38,522 nt of DNA from Bacillota bacterium (GTDB lineage Bacteria; Bacillota; UBA4882; UBA8346). This document shows positions 1 to 8,346 of this stretch, one piece after another (within the stretch, counting starts at the first letter, position 1; each line of letters opens with the position of its first letter). The stretch lies in the NCBI GenBank assembly GCA_029553165.1, contig JAKPCT010000103.1:1-38522 (forward strand). The letters are read 5' to 3'. Below the pieces are notes generated by a model. That model made no database searches. It had not been told where the DNA came from and was given only the letters and a program-made list of their open reading frames with translations. Both the position numbers and the translations under genes were made by a program.

Positions 1-101
1 GGATCAGGCCGTCTCAAAATGTATTTACCCCACCGTTCAAGTCTTTCACCGTCACCGGTATCAATCAACTCATAATCTTTCCATTGATCAGCAAGAAACA
101 T
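1..101 (-). CDS. Class I SAM-dependent (rRNA) methyltransferase, 5' end only
   Basis: Partial gene running off the left edge; about 33 codons are visible. The ATG is at 101 on the minus strand, preceded by a GAGAGGAAG ribosome site. The visible protein begins MFLADQWKDYELIDTGDGER and continues with LERWGKYILRRPDP. From memory, this Asp-Tyr-Glu-Leu, Asp-Thr-Gly, Leu-Glu-Arg-(W/F)-Gly, Leu-Arg-Arg-Pro-Asp-Pro pattern is the conserved N-terminus of the COG1092/RlmI-like SAM-dependent rRNA methyltransferases. The catalytic Rossmann domain lies outside the window, so the family is inferred from the N-terminus only. Confidence 0.65.
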   Translation of the reverse strand, partial: MFLADQWKDYELIDTGDGERLERWGKYILRRPD

Positions 102-135
102 GGTTACTTCCTCTCATTCTTAATTAGCAGAGTTG

Positions 136-164
136 ATCTTAACATTATTTATATCCTCGGTCAA
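136..164 (-). promoter_or_regulatory. Sigma-A-type promoter of the methyltransferase gene
   Basis: Read on the minus strand, TTGACC (159-164) is followed by a 17-base spacer and TAAGAT (136-141). This is a good match to the housekeeping consensus. It sits about 35 bases upstream of the start codon at 101. Confidence 0.5.
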
Positions 165-220
165 TGGGAAGATAGTTATACAGGTAATAATTATAACTTC
201 CAAACAAAAAATCATATAAT

Positions 221-640
221 TTATGACTTTTCTTTGCCTGAGTTTCCTAAAAACCTTACTCCTTTTTGTTCATATTCATTGAATTTGTTCCTAAGCCCTT
301 CAATAGTGATAACATTTAATTGATTATCCGGATTCTTAAAATCTTCTAATGCTTTAAAAAATTCGCCTTTAGGAATATCTTTGTTTTTCAAATTTTCAAC
401 TGTTTTTGATATCATTTTATCTGCATTCATATGTGTTAATTGCTCCGTGTCAATAACTGGTAATCCGTTTTCTTTACTGAGCTTATTTAGGAATTCAGCA
501 TAAAACTCATTCTGTTCCCTTAACTTTTCAACAATTTCATTTTTATTTTCAAAATTACTTCTTAGCGTGCTTAGTATATTCCTTTTGTTTTCCTTAAATC
601 TAACCTCAATATAATCCAATGTTTTATTAACAGCCGACAT
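221..640 (-). CDS. Small protein of unknown function, paralogue of the next gene
   Basis: 139-residue soluble, charged, mostly helical protein; I do not recognise a family. The ATG at 640 has an AAAGGAG ribosome site. It is clearly related to the neighbour at 855-1301: both begin M-x-V-N-K, and both carry the ordered pattern F-Y-A, then L-P-V-(I/L)-D, then N-x-x-K, then I-x-x-G-x-F-x-x-x-L-E-D. This gene has no signal peptide or membrane segment. The shared core lies at roughly residues 45-105, while the C-terminal 30 residues differ. The tandem layout suggests local duplication followed by divergence. Confidence 0.7.
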   Translation of the reverse strand: MSAVNKTLDYIEVRFKENKRNILSTLRSNFENKNEIVEKLREQNEFYAEFLNKLSKENGLPVIDTEQLTHMNADKMISKTVENLKNKDIPKGEFFKALEDFKNPDNQLNVITIEGLRNKFNEYEQKGVRFLGNSGKEKS

Positions 641-854
641 TTAATATTCTCCTTTAATAAATTCAGTATTTCTTTCGTCTAATATAGAAAAAAGATAATA
701 ATAATTACATTTTATTATATATTGCAAATTTTTTCTATATTATTTAACAATTATTAATTTAATACTTTTAACCTTTTTATCTCTGGGGTGCAAGTTTAAG
801 AACTTTGGTGTTCTTCGCTGCTTTAAGAAGTTTGCTTCAATAATAGCGCACTGA

Positions 855-1301
855 TTACTGAGCTATTCCCTTCTTTCCAAACTTCGTAAAATCTATAGCC
901 CTTTCTTTTATTTTCTGTTGCCTATCTAATTCAGGTTGAATTATCTTACTAATAATATCTTTGTCATATTGGATTTTTGCTTTTTTAAACTTATCTTCAA
1001 GTATTTCTTTAAATTGCCCGTAAGAAATTTTTCCGTATAAATCAATTGTCATAGCTTCAAATACTTTTTGTGGATTATGATATCTTATTGCTTTTGGATA
1101 ATCAAGCACAGGTAGCTTTAACTTACTTCTGCAGTCATTTATTAAGCCAGCATAAAATTGGTTCGCATATTCAGCGCCCACACGGGTTATTTCAGATTCA
1201 TCACTCTTCATATTAATAGTATTGGCTCTATGTCTGTCTTCTATGAATTTAACTACTTTGTCAACAACCGTCAATTCATCTGCTTTATTAACAACCGTCA
1301 T
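855..1301 (-). CDS. Small protein of unknown function, paralogue of the previous gene
   Basis: 148-residue soluble protein with no recognised family. The ATG at 1301 follows a GGTGGGGGA ribosome site. It shares the ordered motif set F-Y-A, L-P-V-L-D, N-P-x-K, I-x-x-G-x-F-x-x-I-L-E-D with the protein encoded at 221-640, at low overall identity. Its first 15 residues contain a small internal duplication (T-V-V-N-K then T-V-V-D-K), mirrored as a short direct repeat in the DNA. The upstream DNA also resembles that of the paralogue, so gene and promoter were probably duplicated together. Confidence 0.7.
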   Translation of the reverse strand: MTVVNKADELTVVDKVVKFIEDRHRANTINMKSDESEITRVGAEYANQFYAGLINDCRSKLKLPVLDYPKAIRYHNPQKVFEAMTIDLYGKISYGQFKEILEDKFKKAKIQYDKDIISKIIQPELDRQQKIKERAIDFTKFGKKGIAQ

Positions 1302-1353
1302 TTAAATCCCCCACCATCTTTAATTATATAAATATATTGTTATTATTATTTAT

Positions 1354-1382
1354 ATAATATCATGCATTAAAAATTTTTTCAA
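1354..1382 (-). promoter_or_regulatory. Sigma-A-type promoter of the small-protein gene
   Basis: On the minus strand TTGAAA (1377-1382), a 17-base spacer and TATTAT (1354-1359) form a good promoter about 55 bases upstream of the ATG at 1301. A related but shorter AT-rich arrangement lies upstream of the paralogue at 640. Confidence 0.5.
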
Positions 1383-1460
1383 TACTATTTAATTTAAAAA
1401 TTTTAACAGTCTATCTCTATGGCTCAAGTTATTTGAATCTTACATAGAAAATAAAGTAAT

Positions 1461-1841
1461 CTACTGCATCAGATTCAGCATACTCAACCCCACTGCCATG
1501 ATTACTATAAATGATAAAATTACCAACACAAAGGAAACAATCAAAATAATTCCATTAATCTTAAAGAAAGAATTCAGTTGTTCCAATACTTGATCAGAGT
1601 CCGAACTGCTATAAGACGGGCTTTTGGTGATCTCCACCGCTTTAAGGAGTTTAAGTCCGGCAATAATTTGAAAGACTCCTATAGCTGCTCCGATTATGGA
1701 TAAACAAGACAGCGCTCCAATAATGATATTAAATATGCCCCAAAAAGTAGTCCAACCAGTAAGAGTTTTTTTGGGAGTCGATAATGAATAAGCCCGATTA
1801 ACACCTGGTGTTTGATTAGCTTCATAGATATTGTTTTCCAT
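1461..1841 (-). CDS. Small two-helix membrane protein (DUF5362-like)
   Basis: I start this at the ATG at 1841, giving 126 residues, because a perfect AGGAGGTGG ribosome site precedes it. The longer open frame reaching 1898 would translate that ribosome site as Leu-Leu-Gly-Gly-Gly and is unlikely. The protein has a polar N-terminus of about 25 residues, a hydrophobic segment at roughly 30-65, a polar Ser/Asp linker, then a second long hydrophobic segment at about 93-122. The layout and the G-W-T-x-F-x-G-I-F-N-I-I-x-G-A-L-S start of the first helix resemble the DUF5362 family as I remember it. Function unknown; integral membrane protein. Confidence 0.6.
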   Translation of the reverse strand: MENNIYEANQTPGVNRAYSLSTPKKTLTGWTTFWGIFNIIIGALSCLSIIGAAIGVFQIIAGLKLLKAVEITKSPSYSSSDSDQVLEQLNSFFKINGIILIVSFVLVILSFIVIMAVGLSMLNLMQ

Positions 1842-1983
1842 AAATCCACCTCCTAGTAATAAAATTATTATAATACATTTATTGATATTTTTTAACATTT
1901 TTTTGAGAAGGATACCAAAATTATGGTAAAGTTAAATATTATATGATATTATTTATTTATGTTACAAAAATTGGGGGAAATCG

Positions 1984-2748
1984 ATGAAAAAAATCACTTT
2001 ACTGTTACTTGGTTTAATTTTGGTTGTCTCTTTAACAGTAACAGGTTGTGGCAGTGGTAGCAAAAAGAAACCTGCAACCAATCCAACTTCAAATCCAGTC
2101 TCTGATCCGACTACTGATCCAACTGTCGATCCGCAAGATGAAATTGGCGCATCAATGGATCAGGAAACGATCAGGAACAAGTTCAAGGAGATAAACGGGA
2201 TAACTTTAAATTTACAGACAATAGTTAATAAGTGTTATCCCAAACTAAACCTTACTAATATTTCAAATAACCAAATTAAAGCCAGTAAATCTACTTTTGA
2301 ATTAGAATGGGCTGGTCCGGACAATCAAGGCTGGTATATTCAACAAACAGAATATTATACTTTTAAAATAAGATATCTTAAGAGTTCCAATACTGTCGAA
2401 ATAGTTGAAAGTCTTCTCGGTTCCACGGAAAATATCAAGGTCTTCCAACAAAATTCCTAAAATCTCTGGAGTGGCTATTGGAAGATTATAACCTCGACTG
2501 AAGCCGAAAAAGAAAAACAAATTATCGAAATCAAGTGTAACGATTTCGATGTCGCTAACGCTACCGGTTCATTTGAAGAATGGTACCAATTAGAACTACA
2601 ATCAGCTAATGACAGTATACCACGTTTCCAAAAACTCAAAGCTACGACCACTGCTTCCGGTGATAAATTAATTGTCAATGGTTGGTATAAAGATAATCCT
2701 GATGACCAGGAAATACCCATAACAAACTACCAAATAGAAAAACCATAA
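1984..2748 (+). pseudogene. Lipoprotein gene interrupted by an in-frame TAA
   Basis: The ATG at 1984 has a GGGGG ribosome site. The first open part (1984-2460, 158 residues) starts with a lipoprotein signal ending V-T-G-C at Cys22, then a Pro/Asp/Thr-rich linker with repeated D-P-T, then a folded region. A TAA stop at 2458-2460 interrupts it. The same reading frame then continues with no further stop for 95 codons (2461-2745), ending at TAA 2746-2748. A rho-independent terminator begins only 10 bases later. The tail is Trp/Tyr-containing and looks like real protein. I infer one ancestral gene of about 254 residues with a nonsense change, or a sequencing error at one base. No family recognised. 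Confidence 0.65.
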
Positions 2749-2757
2749 ATTTCAAAC

Positions 2758-2787
2758 AAAAAGTTGGCAATCCTGCCGGCTTTTTTG
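2758..2787 (+). terminator. Rho-independent terminator after the lipoprotein gene
   Basis: The stem AAAAAGTTGGC (2758-2768) pairs with GCCGGCTTTTT (2775-2785) through two G-U pairs, with a six-base loop and a T-run. It sits directly after the end of the extended lipoprotein frame rather than after the premature stop. Confidence 0.75.
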
Positions 2788-2810
2788 TTGGATTGTAAAT
2801 AATAAACCCA

Positions 2811-2839
2811 TTGTCGCCCTCCCTAACTAATGATATTAT
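2811..2839 (+). promoter_or_regulatory. Promoter of the parE-like gene
   Basis: TTGTCG (2811-2816), a 17-base spacer and TATTAT (2834-2839) make a plausible housekeeping promoter about 55 bases before the TTG start at 2894. Confidence 0.45.
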
Positions 2840-2893
2840 TATATTTGGTTATTTAATAACTGATTGTGAAATAAACAAAAGGTGGGTTCATCT

Positions 2894-4873
2894 TTGACCA
2901 AACAAAAGCGTAAGACCGAATATGGCAATGAGAGTATTTCGTCACTGAAAGGCGCTGACCGTGTAAGACTCCGTCCCGGAGTTATCTTCGGTTCCGACGG
3001 TATCGAAGGTTGCCAACACTCTTTCTTTGAGATTCTCTCCAACTCAATTGACGAAGCACGCGAAGGATATGGTAATCTTATTGAGGTTATTCGCCATCTC
3101 GATCGCTCAATCACTGTCAAAGACTATGGCCGCGGTATCCCCTTGGAATATAACCCGAAAGAAGAGCGCTATAATTGGGAGTTAGTCTTTTGCGAACTCT
3201 ACGCCGGCGGCAAGTATCAAAACAATACCGGCGAAAATTACGAATATAGCTTAGGCCTCAACGGTTTGGGCTGTTGTGCTACTCAGTACAGCTCGGAGTA
3301 TATGGATGTCACGGTTCTGCGTGATGGTTATCAATACCGGTTGCACTTCGAGCACGGTGAAAATATTGGCGGTCTTCAAAAGACACCTGCCGAATATGAA
3401 CATACCGGGACAATGATTAAATGGCGGCCTGATCTCCAAGTATTTACCGATATTCATATTCCTCTTGATTACTTTCAGAATACCTTAAATAAACAAGCAG
3501 TAGTCAATGCCGGTTTAACATTTATCTTAATTGATGAAGCGTCTGGATCTACCTACGAATACTGCTACCAAAACGGAATTATTGATTATGTCAAAGAGTT
3601 AAACCAAGACAAAGGTTTTACGGAGATCCAATCTTTTCAGACTGCAACTAAGGGACGGGATCGGGAAGACAAACCGGAATATAAGGTTAAGATCGAAGTT
3701 GCTTTCTGTTTCAATAACGAGATTAATGCACTTGAATATTACCATAACTCCAGTTTTCTGGAACATGGCGGCGCTCCCGACAAAGCAGTCAAAGCAGCTT
3801 TCCTTTATGAGATTGATAAATGCATCCGCAATAATAATAAGTATAACAAAGATGAAGCCAAGATCACCTTTGCCGATATTCAAGACAGTCTAATCCTGGT
3901 CACTAATTCATTTTCGACAATTACCAGTTATGAAAACCAGACTAAAAAAGCAATCACCAACAAGTTTATTCAGGAAGCAATGACCGATTTTCTCAAACAG
4001 CAACTGGAAGTTTATTTCATTGAGAACAAGGCCGAAAGCGACCGGATCATTGAACAAATCTTAATCAATAAACGTAGCCGTGAGACCGCTGAAAAAACAC
4101 GGATCAATATTAAGAAAAAACTAAGCGGTACCATCGACATCTCCAACCGGGTCAAAAAATTTGTTGATTGCCGTACCAAAGACATCAACAAACGTGAACT
4201 CTATATCGTTGAAGGCGACTCAGCGCTCGGTTCCTGTAAATTAGGCCGTGATGCCGAATTTCAAGCAATTATGCCGGTCCGCGGTAAGATCTTAAACTGC
4301 TTAAAAGCAGAATATGAAAGTATCTTTAAGAGTGAAATCATCGTCGATCTGTTAAAAGTGTTAGGCTGTGGCGTTGAAATCAAATCAAAACATAACAAGG
4401 ACCTTCATACTTTTGATCTGGCTAACCTGCGTTGGAATAAGATTATTATTTGTACTGACGCTGATGTTGACGGGTATCAGATCCGCACCTTAATCCTGGC
4501 AATGTTATACCGGTTAGTACCAACTCTGATTCAGATTGGCAAGGTCTTTATCGCCGAAACTCCGTTGTTTGAAATCACTCATAAGAATAAAACCTTCTTT
4601 GCTTACAATGAAAAGGAAAAAAGTGAGATCCTGGCGAAACTGGATGGAAAATATACGATCCAGCGTTCCAAAGGATTAGGTGAGAACGAACCTGAGATGA
4701 TGTGGCAGACCACCATGAACCCGGAGACACGGAGATTAATCCAAGTGCTACCTGATGACCTGCAAAAGACTGACGAATACTTTGAGTTATTACTTGGGGA
4801 TAATTTACAAGGACGGAAAAGCTTTATCGAAGAAAATGGCCATAAGTATCTTGATATGCTTGATGTCTCCTAG
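2894..4873 (+). CDS. parE: Topoisomerase IV-type subunit B (ParE/GyrB family)
   Basis: ATP-hydrolysing subunit of a type II topoisomerase, partner of the ParC-like protein encoded at 9826. I choose TTG at 2894 (659 residues) because AAAGGTGGG at 2878-2886 is the ribosome site; the GTG at 2882 lies inside it. The GHKL ATPase has Glu46 and Asn50 in E-I-L-S-N-S-I-D-E, D-Y-G-R-G-I-P, a GGK lid and G-L-N-G-L-G. The Toprim domain has V-E-G-D-S-A and T-D-A-D-V-D-G, followed by S-K-G-L-G-E and the C-terminal GyrB tail. Length and partner fit ParE rather than GyrB. Several positions differ from textbook ParE (A-L-G-S-C for A-G-G-S-A; D-G-Y-Q-I-R for D-G-A-H-I-R). I infer topoisomerase IV, but a second gyrase-like enzyme is possible. 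Confidence 0.88.
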   Translation: MTKQKRKTEYGNESISSLKGADRVRLRPGVIFGSDGIEGCQHSFFEILSNSIDEAREGYGNLIEVIRHLDRSITVKDYGRGIPLEYNPKEERYNWELVFCELYAGGKYQNNTGENYEYSLGLNGLGCCATQYSSEYMDVTVLRDGYQYRLHFEHGENIGGLQKTPAEYEHTGTMIKWRPDLQVFTDIHIPLDYFQNTLNKQAVVNAGLTFILIDEASGSTYEYCYQNGIIDYVKELNQDKGFTEIQSFQTATKGRDREDKPEYKVKIEVAFCFNNEINALEYYHNSSFLEHGGAPDKAVKAAFLYEIDKCIRNNNKYNKDEAKITFADIQDSLILVTNSFSTITSYENQTKKAITNKFIQEAMTDFLKQQLEVYFIENKAESDRIIEQILINKRSRETAEKTRINIKKKLSGTIDISNRVKKFVDCRTKDINKRELYIVEGDSALGSCKLGRDAEFQAIMPVRGKILNCLKAEYESIFKSEIIVDLLKVLGCGVEIKSKHNKDLHTFDLANLRWNKIIICTDADVDGYQIRTLILAMLYRLVPTLIQIGKVFIAETPLFEITHKNKTFFAYNEKEKSEILAKLDGKYTIQRSKGLGENEPEMMWQTTMNPETRRLIQVLPDDLQKTDEYFELLLGDNLQGRKSFIEENGHKYLDMLDVS

Positions 4874-4910
4874 CCTCCTAAACGTCACGTTTTGACATTA
4901 ACTAAGTTTT

Positions 4911-4946
4911 AGAGGACTTACTAACTATAATAAGTTCTCTTTTTTT
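4911..4946 (+). terminator. Rho-independent terminator after parE
   Basis: AGAGGACTTA (4911-4920) pairs with TAAGTTCTCT (4931-4940) with one G-U pair and a 10-base loop, followed by six T. It separates parE from dacA. Confidence 0.75.
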
Positions 4947-5052
4947 ATATTCATTCCAACCATCTTGTCCCAGATTTACCTGTAACAATTACTTTTGATC
5001 CATGAGATAAATGTTAAAATGGAATCAATAAATAAATTCGAGGTGAAAATAT

Positions 5053-6390
5053 TTGCATAACAAAACCCGCCACTCTTTTCTCCTCAAAGGCATTATCTGT
5101 GTGATTCTTATTTTATCAACCGCCACTGCCAGTTTTGGTTCGGCAACCAACTCTGATTTCTTAAACATTCGTGGCGAAGCTGCTATCTTAATTGATGCCC
5201 AAAGTGGCCGGATTCTTTATTCTAAAAACCCTGATTTACTTCTGCCAACCGGAAGTATGGCCAAGATGATGACCGAATACCTGGTACTTGAAGCAATTCA
5301 TAACAAACAATTCACTTGGGATGAGAAGATTCAGATCAGTGATTATTCCTTCAAAGTTTCGCAAAATAATAAGTTGTCCAATGTACCACTACGCAAAGAT
5401 AAGACCTATTCCATCAAAGAACTCTATGAAGCAATGGCAATCTACTCCGCCAGCGGTGCTACCATTGCTCTCGCTGAACGGGTTTCCGGTTCAGAGACGG
5501 CTTTCGTCCAACTGATGAATCAGAAAGCATCCGAACTGGGGATGAAAGATTATCAATTTGTAAATTCAACCGGACTGAATAATAAAGATTTATATGGACT
5601 TCATCCGGCCGGAACCACCGCTGACGCCGAAAATATGATGTCAGCCCGGGCTACTGCAACTTTAGCATTTTCGCTGATTAGAGATTATCCTGAAGTATTC
5701 CGCTTTTCAAAGATACCAAAGCTGAAATTTCAGGAAGGTACTTCCGATGTGATTAATATGGATAACTGGAACTGGATGCTGCCACAACTTGTATACGGCT
5801 ACGAAGGGATAGACGGACTGAAGACCGGTTCAACCACTTTAGCCGGATATTCATTTACAGGTACTGCTGTTCGTAATGATTTTCGGTTAATTTCAGTAGT
5901 GATGAAGACTGATTCATATCAAACCAGATTTATTGAGACTAAAAAATTATTGGATTATGGTTTTCAAAATTATTCCCTTCAACAAATATTACCCGCCAAG
6001 CAAGAGTTTGAGGTAAAGATCGCCGGCGGCAATAAGCGTAAAACCACATTAACCAACCCTAAACCATTAACAGTTTTAGTCAAACAAGGCGAATCCGATC
6101 TTTACACACCATCATTAAAAATTGACAACCCTGCTAAAAACAAAGCTGTTTTAGCTCCGGTTGCCAAAGGTACTGTTGTCGGCAGAATAGCTTACAACTA
6201 CAAGGGCTCTGTTTCATATGACTATTTAACTGAAACGATTAAAAAGATGGACGGCGCGGAATTAATTACAACTGAAGCAATCAACAAACCTGGCTTTATC
6301 AATAATATCATTAACAATCTGACAGATTTCCTTGGTGACATCTGGAGCAATATTTACAATTCCGCTGCTAATAAGCTATTTAAAAAATAA
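5053..6390 (+). CDS. dacA: D-alanyl-D-alanine carboxypeptidase (PBP5/DacA type)
   Basis: Trims the terminal D-Ala from peptidoglycan stem peptides outside the cell. TTG start with a GAGGTG ribosome site, 445 residues. A signal peptide covers about residues 1-30. The serine of S-x-x-K is Ser68 (S-M-A-K, followed by M-M-T) and K-T-G is present in D-G-L-K-T-G-S-T. The S-x-N motif reads S-A-S (132-134) instead of the expected S-A-N, through codon AGC. A C-terminal beta domain and an amphipathic helix that anchors PBP5 to the membrane follow. As I recall the Bacillus DacA sequence, the match runs along the whole length, including the N-W-N-(F/W)-M-L and G-L-K-T-G-S-T segments. The carboxypeptidase call is firm, but activity is uncertain because of the S-x-N change. 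Confidence 0.9.
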   Translation: MHNKTRHSFLLKGIICVILILSTATASFGSATNSDFLNIRGEAAILIDAQSGRILYSKNPDLLLPTGSMAKMMTEYLVLEAIHNKQFTWDEKIQISDYSFKVSQNNKLSNVPLRKDKTYSIKELYEAMAIYSASGATIALAERVSGSETAFVQLMNQKASELGMKDYQFVNSTGLNNKDLYGLHPAGTTADAENMMSARATATLAFSLIRDYPEVFRFSKIPKLKFQEGTSDVINMDNWNWMLPQLVYGYEGIDGLKTGSTTLAGYSFTGTAVRNDFRLISVVMKTDSYQTRFIETKKLLDYGFQNYSLQQILPAKQEFEVKIAGGNKRKTTLTNPKPLTVLVKQGESDLYTPSLKIDNPAKNKAVLAPVAKGTVVGRIAYNYKGSVSYDYLTETIKKMDGAELITTEAINKPGFINNIINNLTDFLGDIWSNIYNSAANKLFKK

Positions 6391-6412
6391 AATAATTACT
6401 AATTAATTATTT

Positions 6413-6453
6413 GGCGTTGCAACTTCTTTTCAAGTAGAAGCAACGCTTTTTTT
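6413..6453 (+). terminator. Rho-independent terminator after dacA
   Basis: GCGTTG (6414-6419) pairs with CAACGC (6441-6446). A second inner CTTC/GAAG pairing lies inside it, and a run of seven T follows. Confidence 0.7.
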
Positions 6454-6507
6454 GTTTTTTTGATATACTGTTTCTGCCACCACACCTTTACAGACGGCAG
6501 GTTACTT

Positions 6508-6578
6508 CTTAGATGTTCAACTTAGCTAAAAAGCTTGGAACCCAATCGTCCAACTCTTTAAAACATCTAAGTTTTTTT
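6508..6578 (+). ncRNA. Possible structured leader or attenuator upstream of the deacetylase
   Basis: A perfect 10-bp outer stem, CTTAGATGTT (6508-6517) with AACATCTAAG (6562-6571), is followed at once by seven T. Inside lie two small hairpins, AGCT-aaaa-AGCT (6524-6535) and TTGGA/TCCAA (6535-6553), which share one base. The closed multi-branch shape ending in a U-run could be a regulated terminator in the leader of the gene at 6645. It is separate from the dacA terminator at 6413-6453. I match it to no known riboswitch class. Confidence 0.35.
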
Positions 6579-6644
6579 CAAAAAACGCTTATACTTCTTG
6601 TTTTTTTACATATCTTTATTATATAAAAAACCTTCCGGAGAACA

Positions 6645-7457
6645 TTGGAACCGATGCTGTTAATCGTCACCAATACAACCAAATTACTTAAGTTATCATT
6701 GTTGGGCTTAATGCTTTTTAGTTTAATGAGTGGAAGCAGTTTATTAACACTCAAAGTTTCTCAAGGTAAAGGCCGTGCTTATTTTGAAGAACGCGGTGAA
6801 ATTGTTTGGGAGTCAAATACTCCCTGCAAAGCCGTTGCTTTGACATTTGATGATGGCCCCAGTCCCTTTTTTACAGTCAAAATTTTGGATCTTTTAAAAG
6901 AATATAACATCCAGGCAACGTTTTTTGTCTCCGGTAAACAAGTTGAACGCTTTCCGCATGTATTAATCCGGGCCTTTGAGGAAAAACATGAAATAGCAAA
7001 CCATCTTTATAGTCACCGTCCACTATCTTCCCTTAATGAATACCAACTAAAACAGGAGTTAATCCAGACTCATAACTTGGTGAAAGCGATTACCGGTTAT
7101 TCAATGAATCTCTTTCGCCCAACAAATGGCTATTATGATGAGAAAGTAGTCAGAGCAGCCCATAGTTTGAACTATAATGTCATAATGTGGAGTCAGGACA
7201 GTCGGGATTGGTCTCTCAAGAGCGGTGTGGAAATTGCTAATTCAATCCTCAAGTCCGTTAATTCCGGACAGATCTTCCTCTTCCACGATCAAGGCGGTGA
7301 TCGCAGCAACACCATCGAAACCCTGCAAATTATTGTTCCAAAACTGCGCGCCTCCGGATACCGGTTTCTTACGGTATCCGAACTCCTGCGACTGGACGTA
7401 AAGAGTAAAAGGCCGACAGACACTAAGGTGAATTCAGAACCCCATAGCTCCCTTTAG
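6645..7457 (+). CDS. Polysaccharide deacetylase (NodB domain), membrane-anchored
   Basis: Predicted zinc-dependent deacetylase of cell-wall or other polysaccharide, acting outside the cell. 270 residues with an N-terminal signal anchor at about 13-35. NodB motifs in order: T-F-D-D-G-P (67-72), the metal histidines in N-H-L-Y-S-H, R-P-T-N-G-Y (usually R-P-P-x-G), W-S-Q-D-S-R-D-W, and L-F-H-D. The length and the short N-terminus resemble PdaB-type proteins, but the substrate cannot be told. The TTG start at 6645 is four bases after GGAG; an ATG at 6654 is an alternative. It follows dacA, another wall enzyme, but has its own leader region. The Thr in motif 3 is the only deviation noted. Confidence 0.85.
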   Translation: MEPMLLIVTNTTKLLKLSLLGLMLFSLMSGSSLLTLKVSQGKGRAYFEERGEIVWESNTPCKAVALTFDDGPSPFFTVKILDLLKEYNIQATFFVSGKQVERFPHVLIRAFEEKHEIANHLYSHRPLSSLNEYQLKQELIQTHNLVKAITGYSMNLFRPTNGYYDEKVVRAAHSLNYNVIMWSQDSRDWSLKSGVEIANSILKSVNSGQIFLFHDQGGDRSNTIETLQIIVPKLRASGYRFLTVSELLRLDVKSKRPTDTKVNSEPHSSL

Positions 7458-7557
7458 AAGAGGGCATTCAGGCACTTCTGTCTAAATTAACAGCTAAAAA
7501 ACAAACCAATTTTCTTGTTTAGCAACTCTGTCCCTAATTAAAGTAAAAAAACTCAAA

Positions 7558-8178
7558 TTAAACAATACTTAAAATCTGTTGCGGTTCACTGACAACATAA
7601 TCAGGAGCTCCTTGGAGCGCGACCTTGGCGATGTCATAACCCCACTCGACCCATATAACCTTAATTTGGGCTTGCTTACAAGAGTGAATATCCCGTAATT
7701 CATCACCAACATAGATTACTTCACTGTTACTTAATCGATGAGTCTTTAAAAATTTCTTAATCATCTTAGCTTTACCAAAGATATGAGTCGAACAAAGAAT
7801 GGCATCAATCAAATCAATACGGTGCTGCATCAAAACCTCCCGAATATTATGTTCGGAGTTTGAAGAGATGATTGCTAACTTCAGCCCTTTCTCTTTCAAT
7901 TGCTGCAATAGTTCTTTAATCCCATCAAAAATATTAATCTTTACACTTAATTCTTTATATAACTTGTATAATTCCGGAGCCAAAACCGGTACTTTATACA
8001 ATGGCAAGTTAAGGATTTTAAGTCGTTCGGCAAGCGGCAATCTTCTCAATTCGTCCAGCTGATCAAACTCAATTCGCTGCAAATTATGTTTGTCAGCCAT
8101 TTGATTATAAGCTTCAATAAAGACATCTTTTGAATCAGCGATTGTTCCGTCAAAATCAAATAATACACATTTGTACAT
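7558..8178 (-). CDS. HAD-superfamily phosphatase (phosphoglycolate phosphatase-like)
   Basis: Predicted cytoplasmic phosphatase with a C1 helical cap. 206 residues, ATG at 8178, with a GGAGG ribosome site eight bases upstream. Motif I is D-F-D-G-T with both catalytic Asp residues (8 and 10), motif II S-S-N, motif III the lysine of G-K-A-K, and motif IV V-G-D-E-L-R-D. The overall pattern is that of Gph/PpaX-like enzymes; the substrate is not determined. It is transcribed alone and convergent with the deacetylase gene. Confidence 0.82.
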   Translation of the reverse strand: MYKCVLFDFDGTIADSKDVFIEAYNQMADKHNLQRIEFDQLDELRRLPLAERLKILNLPLYKVPVLAPELYKLYKELSVKINIFDGIKELLQQLKEKGLKLAIISSNSEHNIREVLMQHRIDLIDAILCSTHIFGKAKMIKKFLKTHRLSNSEVIYVGDELRDIHSCKQAQIKVIWVEWGYDIAKVALQGAPDYVVSEPQQILSIV

Positions 8179-8317
8179 CTAATAAGCCTCCAAAAAAGTT
8201 AGGACCTCATAATTTAATCGGTTTAATTATTCGCTTATAATAAATCCCAATCCTCTTTCTTAAGATGAAGATTAAATGTTCCATCTCATTCTGCTGGAAA
8301 TTCATTGACAATCCTTC

Positions 8318-8346
8318 TTGACAACCTACTGTGAATTTAATATCAT
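8318..8346 (+). promoter_or_regulatory. Strong sigma-A promoter upstream of the NHL-repeat gene
   Basis: A perfect TTGACA (8318-8323), a 17-base spacer and TATCAT (8341-8346). A second TTGACA lies at 8305-8310. The -10 box overlaps the first copy of the 14-base tandem repeat. Transcription would start near 8353, giving a leader of about 130 bases that runs through the gene relic before the ATG at 8486. The gene-free stretch 8179-8485 otherwise shows nothing more. Confidence 0.65.

Noticed and set aside
84-323. 79-codon plus-strand open frame at the left edge
   Set aside because: It overlaps the start of the methyltransferase and the end of the small-protein gene on the other strand, and shows no ribosome site.
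7490-7523. Hairpin between the deacetylase and HAD genes as a terminator
   Set aside because: GCTAAA..AACAA against TTGTTTAGC pairs imperfectly and has no T-run on the plus strand.
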